DNA from: Oscillospiraceae bacterium
Lineage (GTDB): Bacteria > Bacillota > Clostridia > Monoglobales > WRAG01
Assembly (NCBI GenBank): GCA_009780345.1
Contig: WRAG01000001.1
Span: forward strand, 71,267-113,385
Reading direction: 5' to 3'
Length of the DNA stretch: 42,119 nucleotides
The position numbers and the translations under genes are program-made. This document shows positions 24,649 through 32,712 of the stretch, in pieces; within the stretch, counting starts at the first letter, position 1, and each line of letters starts with the position of its first letter. The notes beneath the pieces are model-generated. The model did no database searches, was not told the DNA's origin, and worked only from the letters and a program-made list of their open reading frames with translations.

Positions 24649-25350
24649 ATGAAAAAAATTATAGCAATAATTATTATGATTGTGTTATGCGTTGGATTGG
24701 TCGGGTGTACAAATTCACGCAACGAACATGAAGATGTAAGAAATGCGGAATATTTAATAAATTTAGTTAGGCACGCTTATAATGCAGGAGATGATTTCGG
24801 CGTTTTTCGGGTTTATTCAGAAATAAATACCAGATTTCCAGATAGCGAGGAATATAAAGAAGCACGACAAATAGTTGACATTGTTAGCGAAAGAAGAGAG
24901 GAACGAGAAGAATCGGAACGCATTGCAAGAGAGGAAAGAGAGGCGGAAGCGGCAGAAGACGCCCAAAGGGCAAGAGCCGAAAGGTTAAGAGGTATTGTAA
25001 GGGTTACAGATGTTCGTGTTAGCCGCCCAAATTCAGCGGGTGGTGTGGATTTATGGGTTGATTGGACAAATATGTCGGATAGACCTATTGCATATTTTGA
25101 TTTTACGGCAGTATTGTATAATGCGGTTGGTCATAGAGTTAATTGTGATATAGGAAGAACCACTAATTTTAGAGGGCGAGCAACGGGTCCATTCAATAGA
25201 GGGCAAGGAAACCCGCGTGGGTATCATTGGCGAAATGCTTGGTGGAATAATTCTGGAAGAAGCGCCATTTTAACAGAAATAAGGATTGAATATATGGACG
25301 GTGACAGAATAACAATTAGTGGTGACGATCTTATACATGTGCAGTATTAA
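24649..25350 (+). CDS. Predicted lipoprotein of the element
   Basis: A 233-residue protein with a lipoprotein signal (MKKIIAIIIMIVLCVGLVGC, lipobox LVGC with Cys20). Next come a helical region (about 30-110) that includes a very charged Glu/Arg stretch (SERREEREESERIAREEREA), likely a coiled coil, and a C-terminal beta-rich domain (about 115-233) with VDLWVDWTNMSDRPIAYFDF and the Trp-rich GYHWRNAWWNNSG. The tail domain resembles extracellular domains that describe how a property changes between paired terms, but I cannot name a family. AGAGGTGGA precedes ATG 24649. It is anchored outside the cell membrane and probably is cargo, such as surface exclusion or host-interaction function. Confidence 0.75.
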   Translation: MKKIIAIIIMIVLCVGLVGCTNSRNEHEDVRNAEYLINLVRHAYNAGDDFGVFRVYSEINTRFPDSEEYKEARQIVDIVSERREEREESERIAREEREAEAAEDAQRARAERLRGIVRVTDVRVSRPNSAGGVDLWVDWTNMSDRPIAYFDFTAVLYNAVGHRVNCDIGRTTNFRGRATGPFNRGQGNPRGYHWRNAWWNNSGRSAILTEIRIEYMDGDRITISGDDLIHVQY

Positions 25351-25552
25351 AAAGAAGTCATGTAATATGAAAAATTTGATAGCAACATTTTTTCAAGGTG
25401 GGTCACTTACGTCGAGCAATCTGCTTTTTGTTCGTAATTTTTACATGTAAAATATAACATTACATTTCGTTTATATCTATATCCCTCAAAATCTATATGA
25501 TTAGTCAACAGAAAATCCAATAAAATAAGTTGGAAATATAAAACAAATAGCT

Positions 25553-25581
25553 TGACACCTTTTCGTTTATAATGTATAATT
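25553..25581 (+). promoter_or_regulatory. Promoter of the small resolvase
   Basis: TTGACA (25553-25558), 17-bp spacer, TATAAT (25576-25581). The 200 bp before it (25351-25552) hold no gene. Confidence 0.85.
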
Positions 25582-25612
25582 AAATTACAATATATGGAAG
25601 AGGTGTTTTTAT

Positions 25613-26206
25613 ATGATTTATGGTTACGCAAGGTGTTCGACTGACGAAGCAAAACAGGATATTGAACGACAAAAGCGAGAGTTGAAAGAAATGGGAGCGA
25701 CGGATAAAACGATTTATTTTGAATATGCAAGCGGCGCAAAAGTTAATAGACTCGAATTGTTAAAACTGTTAGATATCGCAAAAAACGGCGACACGATAGT
25801 AACAACCGAAATATCTCGTCTTACTCGTTCCACAAAACAACTATGCGACATAATTCAAGTCATTAAGGGCAAGCAGTTAAAACTTGTAGTTAAAAACAGT
25901 ATTGTGATAGATTGTACCAATGGTGATATTGATCCTATGACAAATGCTTTCTTGCAAATATCGGGGGTATTTGCTGAATTAGAGCGGAATATGATTTCGG
26001 AGCGGGTCAAAAGCGGAATGGCTAACGCAAAGGAAAAGGGTAAACAGATTGGCAGAAAGCCGATAACCGCCGATGATGTGCCGCAATCATTTTACAAGCA
26101 TTATCCGAAGTATAAAACTGGTGAATTGAATAAACGAGAGTTGTCAAGGATTTGCGATATTAGCTATCCGACTGTATATAAATATCTGCGTATTATTGAA
26201 AAATAG
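25613..26206 (+). CDS. Small serine recombinase (resolvase/invertase type)
   Basis: A 197-residue Tn3-resolvase/Hin-type recombinase. The catalytic domain has IYGYARCSTDEAKQDIERQ with nucleophile Ser near residue 9, TTEISRLTRS, ISGVFAELERNMISERVKSG (helix E), GKQIGRKP, and a C-terminal helix-turn-helix (ELSRICDISYPTVYKYLRII). Such enzymes resolve multimers or invert short segments. The element has a separate large integrase, so this one probably resolves plasmid-like dimers or controls a DNA switch. AGAGGTG precedes ATG 25613. No obvious res-type repeats were identified next to it. Confidence 0.92.
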   Translation: MIYGYARCSTDEAKQDIERQKRELKEMGATDKTIYFEYASGAKVNRLELLKLLDIAKNGDTIVTTEISRLTRSTKQLCDIIQVIKGKQLKLVVKNSIVIDCTNGDIDPMTNAFLQISGVFAELERNMISERVKSGMANAKEKGKQIGRKPITADDVPQSFYKHYPKYKTGELNKRELSRICDISYPTVYKYLRIIEK

Positions 26207-26224
26207 TACACAGATATTTTTTAT

Positions 26225-26488
26225 TTGCAAGGGGTGATTGCGATTATTAGTAAGACTAATGCAGTTCGTGGGTTGGTTATAAATGGTGATTATAAAAAGG
26301 CTCTTCGCATTGTTAAAAGTTTTCAACTTGGCATAACACCAAATAATTTAAGCAAAATAACGTTAGCTTATGAGTGTATGGTATATCCGAAATTTTATGA
26401 ACAGCTTGGAACGGACACAGCAACGGCAATTACTGAGGGAATACAAATATTGAAAACCCTCTACGGTCAAAATGAAAATTACAGTTGA
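26225..26488 (+). CDS. Hypothetical protein downstream of the resolvase
   Basis: Up to 87 residues. The first codon listed (TTG 26225) has no ribosome binding site; AAGGGGTGA lies at about 26229-26237, so the true start may be a non-standard ATT near 26243, giving about 81 residues (SKTNAVRGLVINGDYKKALR, then IVKSFQLGI). The C-terminal part (YPKFYEQLGTDTATAITEGI) looks helical. It begins 18 bp after the resolvase stop and so is probably co-transcribed. I recognise it only as the kind of small protein often paired with recombinases in Firmicutes elements; no function can be given. Confidence 0.55.
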   Translation: MQGVIAIISKTNAVRGLVINGDYKKALRIVKSFQLGITPNNLSKITLAYECMVYPKFYEQLGTDTATAITEGIQILKTLYGQNENYS

Positions 26489-26617
26489 GAGATAAATTTT
26501 GTTGACGTATGATAAAAATTGTGATAAGGTTATATCGGAGCTGCAAGCTATAACAAATTCACAATAATACCAAATCCACGACTGCTAATCAAGGTGTTTG
26601 TATTTAATATAACTTCG

Positions 26618-26625
26618 TCCACCAA
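26618..26625 (+). other. Proposed attR core
   Basis: TCCACCAA, the same 8 bases as at the tRNA-Met 3' end. What follows (TGAAAAACCCGC and a terminator) has the layout seen immediately after the tRNA-fMet CCA end at 10463-10500. Confidence 0.6.
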
Positions 26626-26630
26626 TGAAA

Positions 26631-26664
26631 AACCCGCTAATCTTTACGATTAGCGGGTTTTATT
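26631..26664 (+). terminator. Terminator, probably the original one of tRNA-Met
   Basis: AACCCGCTAATC, loop TTTAC, GATTAGCGGGTT, then TTATTTT. It lies 6 bp beyond the attR core. Confidence 0.85.
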
Positions 26665-26830
26665 TTCATCCCGTTTCATCTTGAAATTTGAACTTTATTC
26701 CTTGACCGGACATTCTACATTATTCATACCCGAATATTAAATCTCGACTCACTATTTTTGTTAGAACCATATTCCCAAAGCCTACATAGTATATAAAGAA
26801 TATAACATCAATAAGGGAGGTTGCTAAACT
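26665..26830. other. Short AT-rich gap with ribosome binding site for the next gene
   Basis: No gene seen. AGGGAGG at about 26815-26821 serves the ATG at 26831. No near-consensus sigma-A promoter was found, so an alternative (for example sporulation) sigma factor is possible. Confidence 0.3.
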
Positions 26831-27319
26831 ATGCCTACTGGCACACTTCAAATGAAAGTTTCTACAGCCGATGGCACATTGCCCGTTTTCGACGCGACAG
26901 TAAAGGTCAGCGACGCGCTAGGGCACATAGTGTACACACTTACTACCGACACAGACGGGATGACGACGATGGTTTCGTTGTTCGCGCCAAGCAGAAAACT
27001 ATCTCAAAGCCCCTATACATCCGCTCTGGCTTACAGCTCGTATCAAATCTTGATTACGCATCCCGGATACGTTCCGCAAATCATACGCGGTGTTCGAGTG
27101 TTTGAGGGCGAGGGCGGCCTTTTGCCGGTTGACTTAGTAGCGCGCACCGCGCGTACCGACCACGGCGATTCGATTAATATTATCGAAATTCCGCCGCTGG
27201 GTGCGTCTCAGAGAATGGAATCCCCACCGCCGCCGGGCTTGCCGCCGCAAGTTGAAACTCCGCCAAGAGTGGCGCAATGGGGCGAATTCCCGCCGCCGGG
27301 CATTTCAATAGGTGGATAA
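26831..27319 (+). CDS. Carboxypeptidase-regulatory-like domain protein, possibly spore-related
   Basis: A 162-residue protein without signal peptide. Residues 1 to about 105 form a beta-rich domain (TGTLQMKVSTADGTLPVFDATVKVSD, LTTDTDGMTTMVSL, YQILITHPGYVPQIIRGVRVF, LLPVDLV) with the TTD-x-x-G and PGY landmarks of transthyretin-like/CarboxypepD_reg domains. The tail is Pro-rich (SPPPPGLPPQVETPP). Similar domains stand at the start of clostridial spore-cortex-lytic and peptidoglycan-binding proteins, from which I infer a spore or cell-wall role. No catalytic domain is present. It is monocistronic with a strong RBS and a bidirectional terminator. Confidence 0.65.
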   Translation: MPTGTLQMKVSTADGTLPVFDATVKVSDALGHIVYTLTTDTDGMTTMVSLFAPSRKLSQSPYTSALAYSSYQILITHPGYVPQIIRGVRVFEGEGGLLPVDLVARTARTDHGDSINIIEIPPLGASQRMESPPPPGLPPQVETPPRVAQWGEFPPPGISIGG

Positions 27320-27330
27320 TTAATTTGCAG

Positions 27331-27366
27331 AAAAAGCCTTGAAACATTTATGTTTCAAGGCTTTTT
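27331..27366. terminator. Bidirectional terminator
   Basis: AAAAAGCCTTGAAAC, loop ATTTAT, GTTTCAAGGCTTTTT. It serves the gene ending at 27319 and the minus-strand deacetylase ending at 27390. Confidence 0.9.
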
Positions 27367-27389
27367 GCTGCCAAAATCACATCATCCAA

Positions 27390-28079
27390 TCAATTTTCAC
27401 TTTCGAACAGTTGTGTAAGGGTTACCGGCTGAAATCCCCTCTGCCTAAGCTCGGGCAAAATGCGTTCGAGAGCTTTCACCGTCGCTATGTTATCATCATG
27501 AAACACAATGATACTGCCATCTTGAACGTTATCCATAATAACAGAGAAAATAATGTCGACATCACTTATCGCCCAGTCGTAACTGTCAATATCCCACAAT
27601 ATCATCGGCAGATGCGATGCCATCAGAACCTGATGGTTGTATCTCCCGAACGGCGGACGCATATATAGCATACTATAATCGGGCAAAACCTGCTCTAACG
27701 CCTCTTGCGTTCGCTGTATCTCCAATCTTATTTCATCCTTGGTTAAAGTGGTAAGATCATAATGATGGTAAGTGTGATTTCCCAATTCATGACCGTCTGA
27801 CACCATTTGTTCAATTAATCCTCGGTTATTTAATATATTTTTGCCGCTGATAAAGAATGTTGACGGCGCCTGGTGTTCGTAGAGAACGTCCAACACTCGC
27901 AATGTATAAAGCGGGTGCGGCCCGTCGTCGAATGTAAGCGCAACAAGCTTTTCCGCACCCGGCTCCACAACAATAGGCTCACGATCTCGCCGTCCTTCCA
28001 TGCACATCAACGAAAAACCGACAATCAGCAAAATAAGTGCACTTATACAAATGATAAAAATCCAATTTTTACGTTTCAT
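27390..28079 (-). CDS. Membrane-anchored polysaccharide deacetylase (NodB domain)
   Basis: About 229 residues. A single N-terminal hydrophobic segment (IFIICISALILLIVGFSLMC) anchors or exports it. The NodB domain shows motif 1 TFDDGPH (catalytic base and metal Asp), motif 2 HELGNHTYHH (zinc His pair), motif 3 RPPFGRYN and the later WDIDSYDW and IIVFHDD. It removes acetyl groups from N-acetylglucosamine polymers outside the cell. ATG 28079 overlaps the stop of the upstream glycosyltransferase (ATGA), so the pair is translationally coupled. GTG 28085 is an alternative start closer to GGAGG. Synthase plus deacetylase suggests a PNAG-like or chitin-oligomer exopolysaccharide system. Confidence 0.92.
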   Translation of the reverse strand: MKRKNWIFIICISALILLIVGFSLMCMEGRRDREPIVVEPGAEKLVALTFDDGPHPLYTLRVLDVLYEHQAPSTFFISGKNILNNRGLIEQMVSDGHELGNHTYHHYDLTTLTKDEIRLEIQRTQEALEQVLPDYSMLYMRPPFGRYNHQVLMASHLPMILWDIDSYDWAISDVDIIFSVIMDNVQDGSIIVFHDDNIATVKALERILPELRQRGFQPVTLTQLFESEN

Positions 28080-29344
28080 TTCCACATCATCCTCCTTTTA
28101 GTTAATTTATTCATATATCCGTGCAACGCGGCGGTACTTTGTATCGGTTGAAACAAAAACAGGAACCCGACAAAGCCGAGAAAGCTGTTTTTAAACGGAA
28201 TTCCAAGCCGCTTTTGATAGATATACATACTTAAATATAAAATCGCCGAAACGCTCATGGCGAACAAAGTCATAAGCCCGACAAAAAGATAATATCCGCG
28301 CAAAGCGAACAAAACGCTTGGAATAAAGCCGAACAAAGCTGCCAAATCAAGGTTTATAACAGACATGTTCACAAATGTAAAATAGCGGGAGTATCCGTTA
28401 CCCTGCCGCCATGGCGTAACATACGAAAAACCGTCCAACATCCCTGTCGCCCACCGTTTGCGTTGATTATACAAGTCGCCCAACGTCTGCGGAACAACGG
28501 TATATCCCACCGCCGCCGGCTCGTAAGCAGACACCAAATTTTTTTGAAGCAATTGATAAGTAAGAACGATATCCTCGCCGAGGCAGTTCTCCCAACCGCC
28601 GACGTTTCGAATATCCCGCGTTTTGTATGCGCTAAACGCCCCCTGCGCGACCAGTGTTGCCGAATAACTGCCTTGAAACCGCTTAATCGCCGCAATGCTA
28701 AGCAGATAATCGTAAATCTGCATTCCGGCGGCGAATGACGATTTCCCGTTTTTCACGAACAAGTTCCCCGCAACGCACGCGCTTTCGTGGAAAACGATGT
28801 GATTCATAATGCGTTGCACGGCGTTTTCCTCCAAAAATGTGTCGGCGTCAACCGTGATAAAATATTCGGTATGAACCATCGCCAAACCGCAGTTAAGCGC
28901 GTTTCCCTTTCCAAGCGCGCCGCAATAGACGTATTCCACGGTGCATTTCGTCGTCGCGTCGGCATAGCTTTCGATAATCCGATCTTTTGTCGCGTCGGTA
29001 GAGCCGTTGTCAACTACAAGCAGCCGAATATGCCCGACGTAATTCTGGGCGCAAATGCTACTAATCGTCTCCGCTATAACGTCTTCCTCATTATGAGCGC
29101 ACATAATAATGGTCGTGTCCTCGCGAGTATCGGGATATTCTTCAAGCTTCCAGTTCAGCAGGTTGGAAAAAAACATCACGCTCATAAGAAATCCGGGTTG
29201 AAGCGCGATTCCTATAATCACCCACCATACATATACTATCGGCAAGAAGTGACTAACGTATGTTGCCCAGGAAAAGGCAAACCAAATTGAAATAATAAGC
29301 CATATTATTCCCAATGTTTGAGAGATAAAAAATTTACTTTTCAT
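28076..29344 (-). CDS. Processive family 2 glycosyltransferase, membrane
   Basis: A 422-residue enzyme with two N-terminal transmembrane helices (about 5-60), a cytosolic GT2 catalytic domain and about three C-terminal helices (about 315-400). Motifs: IIMCAHNEEDVI, VVDNGSTD, the DxD motif VDADTF, the acceptor-site CLGEDIVLTYQL, and NQRKRWATGM (Q/RxxRW), which marks processive synthases such as PgaC/IcaA, NodC and hyaluronan synthase. It likely polymerises UDP-GlcNAc and extrudes the chain. GAGGTG precedes ATG 29344. It forms a two-gene operon with the deacetylase; no PgaA/PgaD or IcaC/IcaD equivalents are present. Confidence 0.92.
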   Translation of the reverse strand: MKSKFFISQTLGIIWLIISIWFAFSWATYVSHFLPIVYVWWVIIGIALQPGFLMSVMFFSNLLNWKLEEYPDTREDTTIIMCAHNEEDVIAETISSICAQNYVGHIRLLVVDNGSTDATKDRIIESYADATTKCTVEYVYCGALGKGNALNCGLAMVHTEYFITVDADTFLEENAVQRIMNHIVFHESACVAGNLFVKNGKSSFAAGMQIYDYLLSIAAIKRFQGSYSATLVAQGAFSAYKTRDIRNVGGWENCLGEDIVLTYQLLQKNLVSAYEPAAVGYTVVPQTLGDLYNQRKRWATGMLDGFSYVTPWRQGNGYSRYFTFVNMSVINLDLAALFGFIPSVLFALRGYYLFVGLMTLFAMSVSAILYLSMYIYQKRLGIPFKNSFLGFVGFLFLFQPIQSTAALHGYMNKLTKRRMMWK

Positions 29345-29454
29345 TCAGACACCTCATGTCACAATATGTCGAATGAACGAAGAGTGTGACATTGCAAATT
29401 TTAGGATCGATTTCAACTTATTCGGCTATAGGAAAAAATATGTGGTTGAAAAAT

Positions 29455-29483
29455 TTGACATTTTCGCAAATAAAGTGTATATT
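29455..29483 (+). promoter_or_regulatory. Promoter of the SLOG-family gene
   Basis: TTGACA (29455-29460), 17-bp spacer, TATATT (29478-29483), about 36 bp upstream of the ATG. Confidence 0.75.
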
Positions 29484-29519
29484 TAAGAGGAAGAAAAAAT
29501 TACATTCGAGGTTATAAAT

Positions 29520-29987
29520 ATGGAAACTCACAACACCTGCTGTTTTACGGGACATCGACAATTTTACAATAAAAGCACGCACGAAATTCGCCTGCTCGCC
29601 ACGCGCGCGATTGAGGATTTAATTCGCGCGGGCATCACAACCTTTAAAGCGGGCGGCGCGCTCGGATTCGACACTGTTTGCGCGCAATCGGTGATTGCGT
29701 TAAAGGAAAAATATCCGAATATTCGGTTGCACCTAATTTTGCCTTGCAAACGGCAGACGCGGAACTGGAATCCGCATGATAAGAAGGTTTATAAGGAAAT
29801 TTTAGAGAAAGCCGACGAAGTCGACTACCTTTTCGAACACTATTTCGACGGTTGTATGCAAATGCGCAATCGCGCGCTGGTAGACGGAAGCGATTGCTGT
29901 ATCGCCTACCTTTGCCGCCATTACGGCGGAACATATTATACCGTGAATTACGCCAAACAACAAGGCGTCGATGTTATATTGATATAA
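29520..29987 (+). CDS. SLOG-family protein (YpsA/DUF1273-like)
   Basis: A 155-residue Rossmann-like protein. The N-terminal CCFTGHRQF and the glycine loop GGALGFDTVCAQ are the nucleotide-binding signatures of the SLOG superfamily (DprA, LOG and YpsA relatives). LHLILPCKRQTRNWNPHDKK and RNRALVDGSDCCIAYL follow as in DUF1273. SLOG domains are thought to bind or process nucleotide-derived ligands and occur in several stress and defence pathways. It is a single gene with its own promoter and terminator. GAGG lies 7 bp before ATG 29520. The exact role is unknown. Confidence 0.85.
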   Translation: METHNTCCFTGHRQFYNKSTHEIRLLATRAIEDLIRAGITTFKAGGALGFDTVCAQSVIALKEKYPNIRLHLILPCKRQTRNWNPHDKKVYKEILEKADEVDYLFEHYFDGCMQMRNRALVDGSDCCIAYLCRHYGGTYYTVNYAKQQGVDVILI

Positions 29988-29988
29988 A

Positions 29989-30012
29989 AAAACCGCCTTT
30001 CGGCGGTTTTTT
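29989..30012. terminator. Bidirectional terminator
   Basis: AAAACCGCC, loop TTTC, GGCGGTTTT with A and T runs on both sides. It ends both the SLOG gene and the minus-strand tsf. Confidence 0.88.
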
Positions 30013-30024
30013 AAATTATATTTG

Positions 30025-30936
30025 TTAGTTCCCACTCATTTTCGCAACTTCCGCCGCGAAATCATCTTCTTTCTTCTCAAGACCTTCGCCTTTTTCAAAT
30101 CGCGCGAATTTTACGATTGAAATATCGGTTCCCAAATCTTTCGCAACTTCGGCCATGTACTGCGTAACCGAAAGGTCAGGGTTTTTGATATACGGCTGAT
30201 CAAGCAAGCAAATTTCCTTATAATACTTTTGAACCCGCCCGATTACCATTTTATCAACGATAGCCTCAGGCTTACCTTCGTTCAACGCTTGCGCTTTCAA
30301 GATTTCTTTCTCTTTTTCGATAATCTCGCTCGGAACTTCGTCTTGACGCACGTATTGAGGCATTGCCGCCGCAATTTGCATAGCAATATCTTTCGCGAAA
30401 GCTTTAAATTCATCTTTTTGCGCCGCCGCAGAATCAACGTCAAAATTTACAAGAACGCCAATTCTCCCGCCGCCATGAACGTATGCCTCACAAACGCCTT
30501 CATACCGCGCGAAACGTCGAATATTCATATTCTCGCCGATAACCGCGATTTTTTCGGTCAAAGCTTCGGCAACCGTTTTGCTTGAATCCGCGTCAAACTT
30601 TTGTGCGCTCAACGTTTCAACGTCAGCAGGATTATTTTTCGCAATATGGCTTGCAACATTGTGAACAAAGTCTTGGAAATCTTTATTTTTCGCAACAAAA
30701 TCGGTTTCAGAGTTAATTTCAACCACAACGCCGACATCGCCGAACACCGCGGCTTCAACCATGCCTTCCGCCGCGATTCTGCCCGCTTTTTTCGCTGCGC
30801 TTGCCATTCCTTTTTCGCGCAGATATTCAACCGCTTTTTCTATATCGCCGCCGGTTTCGGTCAATGCCGCCTTACAATCCATCATACCGCAACCGGTCAT
30901 TTCTCTAAGTTCTTTAACATTTTGAGCCGTAAACAT
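30025..30936 (-). CDS. tsf: Elongation factor Ts
   Basis: A 303-residue nucleotide exchange factor that recycles EF-Tu. The N-terminal UBA-like domain is VKELREMTGCGMMDCKAALTETGGDIEKAVEYLREKG. The EF-Tu contact signature VEINSETDFVAKN follows, then two dimerisation-type subdomains and the C-terminal LSVTQYMAEVAK. Length is typical. ATG 30936 has only a weak GAGAGTTGATC site. rpsB is upstream on the same strand, the universal rpsB-tsf order, but about 550 bp of repeat region R4 separates them instead of the usual short gap. Confidence 0.97.
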   Translation of the reverse strand: MFTAQNVKELREMTGCGMMDCKAALTETGGDIEKAVEYLREKGMASAAKKAGRIAAEGMVEAAVFGDVGVVVEINSETDFVAKNKDFQDFVHNVASHIAKNNPADVETLSAQKFDADSSKTVAEALTEKIAVIGENMNIRRFARYEGVCEAYVHGGGRIGVLVNFDVDSAAAQKDEFKAFAKDIAMQIAAAMPQYVRQDEVPSEIIEKEKEILKAQALNEGKPEAIVDKMVIGRVQKYYKEICLLDQPYIKNPDLSVTQYMAEVAKDLGTDISIVKFARFEKGEGLEKKEDDFAAEVAKMSGN

Positions 30937-30975
30937 AAGTGATCAACTCTCTTTCTTTAATATTATTTTAACTTT

Positions 30976-30995
30976 GTTAAGGACCAGTCCTTAAC
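30976..30995 (+). repeat. Module A palindrome, copy 4
   Basis: GTTAAGGACCAGTCCTTAAC, identical to copy 1, followed by AATTCAGC and the hairpin CAAGTTTTTG-cgcgc-CAAAAACTTG. Confidence 0.85.
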
Positions 30996-31201
30996 AATTC
31001 AGCAAGTTTTTGCGCGCCAAAAACTTGACTAAAAGCGCCTTGCGGACTCACACGCTCAAAAACCGAGCGCACATGGCGCGGAAGCGAGTGCAAACAACTG
31101 CCCCTATCCAAACAATATCTCGCGCTTTTAGGCGCGGGTCGCTCTCGAACGATAGCGGCGGTATATCTCGCTAATCTTTCCCGACTCGCTTCGCTCATTG
31201 G

Positions 31202-31242
31202 ATAATTCGACTACAGCTTACAAAATACGCAAGCTAAGTCTC
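31202..31242 (+). repeat. Module K hairpin, copy 5
   Basis: ATAATTCGACTAC, AGCTTAC (31215-31221), loop, GCAAGCT (31229-31235) with one mismatch, AAGTCTCATTTA, running straight into the F palindrome. Confidence 0.78.
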
Positions 31243-31491
31243 ATTTACCGCGAATGCGGTTCGCTAACCCCGCTTTTCTGTCGCCGCTTACGGCACAAAT
31301 CGCGTTTTTTGCGTTTGTGACCGCCAGGCGACCGGGATTGATAAGGGCAGAGTCCTTATCGCCCGTCCGGTAACGGCAGTCCGCGCTTTAGCGCGTGGCA
31401 TTACCTTATGCCGTTTCCTCGGCGCTTTTTGCCGAATCAGTAACATAAGCTCGCCGCCTCAGCGGCAAAATGGGTTTTAGGGCAAAGCCCT

Positions 31492-32256
31492 TTACCCCTC
31501 TAACATATCATCAAGCACTTTCCCGGCGTCCGGAGCTTCAGCAGGCGCGGCAGGAGCCGCAGGCGTCATTTCCTCGCCTTGTCTGCCTTCAACAATCGCG
31601 TTGCCCATAGTGCTTACAATCAATTTTACCGCGCGAATCGCGTCGTCATTCCCCGGAATAACGTAATCAGCTTCGTCCGGGTCACAGTTTGTATCAACAA
31701 TCGCAACAACCGGAATACCAAGCTTTCTCGCTTCCGCAATCGCGTTTTTCTCTTTCCGCGGATCAACAACAAATAACGCCGCCGGAAGTTTTTTCATATC
31801 TTTAATTCCGCCAAGGAATTTTTCCAAACGTTCTTCTTCAAGTTTAAGTTTAATTACCTCTTTTTTCGGAAGCAAGTCCATAGTTCCGTCGGCTTGCATT
31901 TTTCCAAGCTGCTCCAAACGGTCGATTCGACGTTTGATCGTCTTAAAGTTCGTCAACATTCCGCCCAACCATCTTGCGTTTACGAAATACATTCCAACTC
32001 GAAGCGCCTCATCGCGAATTGCGTCTTGCGCTTGCTTTTTGGTTCCGACGAAAAGAACTTCTCCGCCGTTCGCCGAAACGTCGCGTATAAATTTATACGC
32101 TTCCTCGATTTTTTGCGCTGTTTTTTGCAGGTCGATAATGTAAATCCCGTTACGTTCGGTGAAGATATACTCCGCCATTTTCGGATTCCACCGACGAGTT
32201 TGATGTCCGAAATGAACACCGGCCTCCAACAACTGCTTCATTTGAATTACACCCAT
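31492..32256 (-). CDS. rpsB: 30S ribosomal protein S2
   Basis: A 254-residue S2 protein. Signatures: [58 protein letters not shown] and [33 protein letters not shown]. The C-terminus carries an Ala/Pro-rich extension ([16 protein letters not shown]) beyond the conserved core, which is variable in the family. ATG 32256 is preceded by TGGAGGTAG. It is the first gene of the rpsB-tsf operon, with a clear promoter about 140 bp upstream. Confidence 0.98.
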   Translation of the reverse strand: MGVIQMKQLLEAGVHFGHQTRRWNPKMAEYIFTERNGIYIIDLQKTAQKIEEAYKFIRDVSANGGEVLFVGTKKQAQDAIRDEALRVGMYFVNARWLGGMLTNFKTIKRRIDRLEQLGKMQADGTMDLLPKKEVIKLKLEEERLEKFLGGIKDMKKLPAALFVVDPRKEKNAIAEARKLGIPVVAIVDTNCDPDEADYVIPGNDDAIRAVKLIVSTMGNAIVEGRQGEEMTPAAPAAPAEAPDAGKVLDDMLEG

Positions 32257-32394
32257 TTTACTACCTCCATTTAGTTAATATACCTCTGTGATAATCATCC
32301 GAAAGCGGGATTTCCTAAAAACACTCTCTGGAAGCACTTCCACCGCCGTCATATCACATGTGTATTGCTTATAGATTAAAAATTTTCCATAAGT
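32257..32394 (-). promoter_or_regulatory. rpsB leader, possible autoregulatory RNA
   Basis: About 138 nt lie between the predicted transcription start and rpsB. The leader contains a strong short hairpin (TGGAAG-TG-CTTCCA) and an AGGAAATCCCGCTTTCGGATG segment capable of pairing. S2 controls its own operon through leader RNAs in several bacteria. I cannot match this leader to a known motif. Confidence 0.35.
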
Positions 32395-32400
32395 CCGAAT

Positions 32401-32429
32401 ATTGTAGCATAATCGGCAAGGTTTGTCAA
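32401..32429 (-). promoter_or_regulatory. Promoter of rpsB
   Basis: On the minus strand TTGACA (32429-32424), 17-bp spacer, TACAAT (32406-32401). Confidence 0.85.
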
Positions 32430-32501
32430 GATTTATTTTATACAAATTTTCCGTTTTTGCCGCTTTTTAACAAATTTGACCAAATTTATCAACATTTGTC
32501 A

Positions 32502-32530
32502 TTGACAGACACAATGAACTGTGGTATAAT
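32502..32530 (+). promoter_or_regulatory. Promoter of the InlB-repeat/dockerin gene
   Basis: TTGACA (32502-32507), 17-bp spacer, TATAAT (32525-32530): perfect consensus. The leader to ATG 32713 is about 175 nt and otherwise gene-free. Confidence 0.87.
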
Positions 32531-32712
32531 ACTTTGGGGCATTGTTGCCTTATGAGAAAAACGTCGAAAATAATCTATTTTTATTAAATAACATAATTGA
32601 TAATCTACACTTTTCGAAAAGTTCTGTTACTAGAACAAAGAATAGTGTATGCTGCATAAAATTGTAGAGTATTTTCAAAAAATATATTTCATAAAAGAAG
32701 GGTGTGTGTTAA

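Larger units (their letters stand above)
20244..26625. mobile_element. 6.4-kb element integrated at the tRNA-Met 3' end
   Basis: Bounded by TCCACCAA repeats. Contents: serine recombinase and repressor operon (minus); then 54-residue, 47-residue and Rep-like genes (plus); a second Xre gene (minus); membrane protein; lipoprotein; small resolvase; and an 87-residue protein (plus). No relaxase, capsid or conjugation genes are visible, so it is either an integrated small plasmid or an integrative mobilizable element. Base composition is clearly more AT-rich than the flanks. Just past the right repeat lies a tRNA-style terminator (26631-26664), as expected if the element split the tRNA from its terminator. 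Confidence 0.7.
30940..31490 (+). repeat. Repeat region R4: module element inside the rpsB-tsf operon
   Basis: A plus-strand element opposite to the surrounding genes: A (30976-30995 and hairpin 31003-31027), a variant B (GCGCC 31035 with GGCGC 31079, inner stem CGCTC/GAGCG around AAAAACC), C, D (31119-31138), E, K (31202-31242), F (31248-31259), an uninterrupted G hairpin (31294-31319: CACAAATCGC, T-rich loop, GCGTTTGTG), I (inner stem GATAAGGGC/GTCCTTATC at 31340-31360), then palindromes up to 31490. Compared with R2 it has K but lacks H. No gene is supported. Confidence 0.87.

Noticed and set aside
26540-26560. GGAGCTGCAAGCT near 26537 as a second copy of the tRNA 5' end
   Set aside because: Only seven bases match GGAGCTTTAGCTC contiguously and it lies inside the element. 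The TCCACCAA pair with the terminator context is a better boundary.
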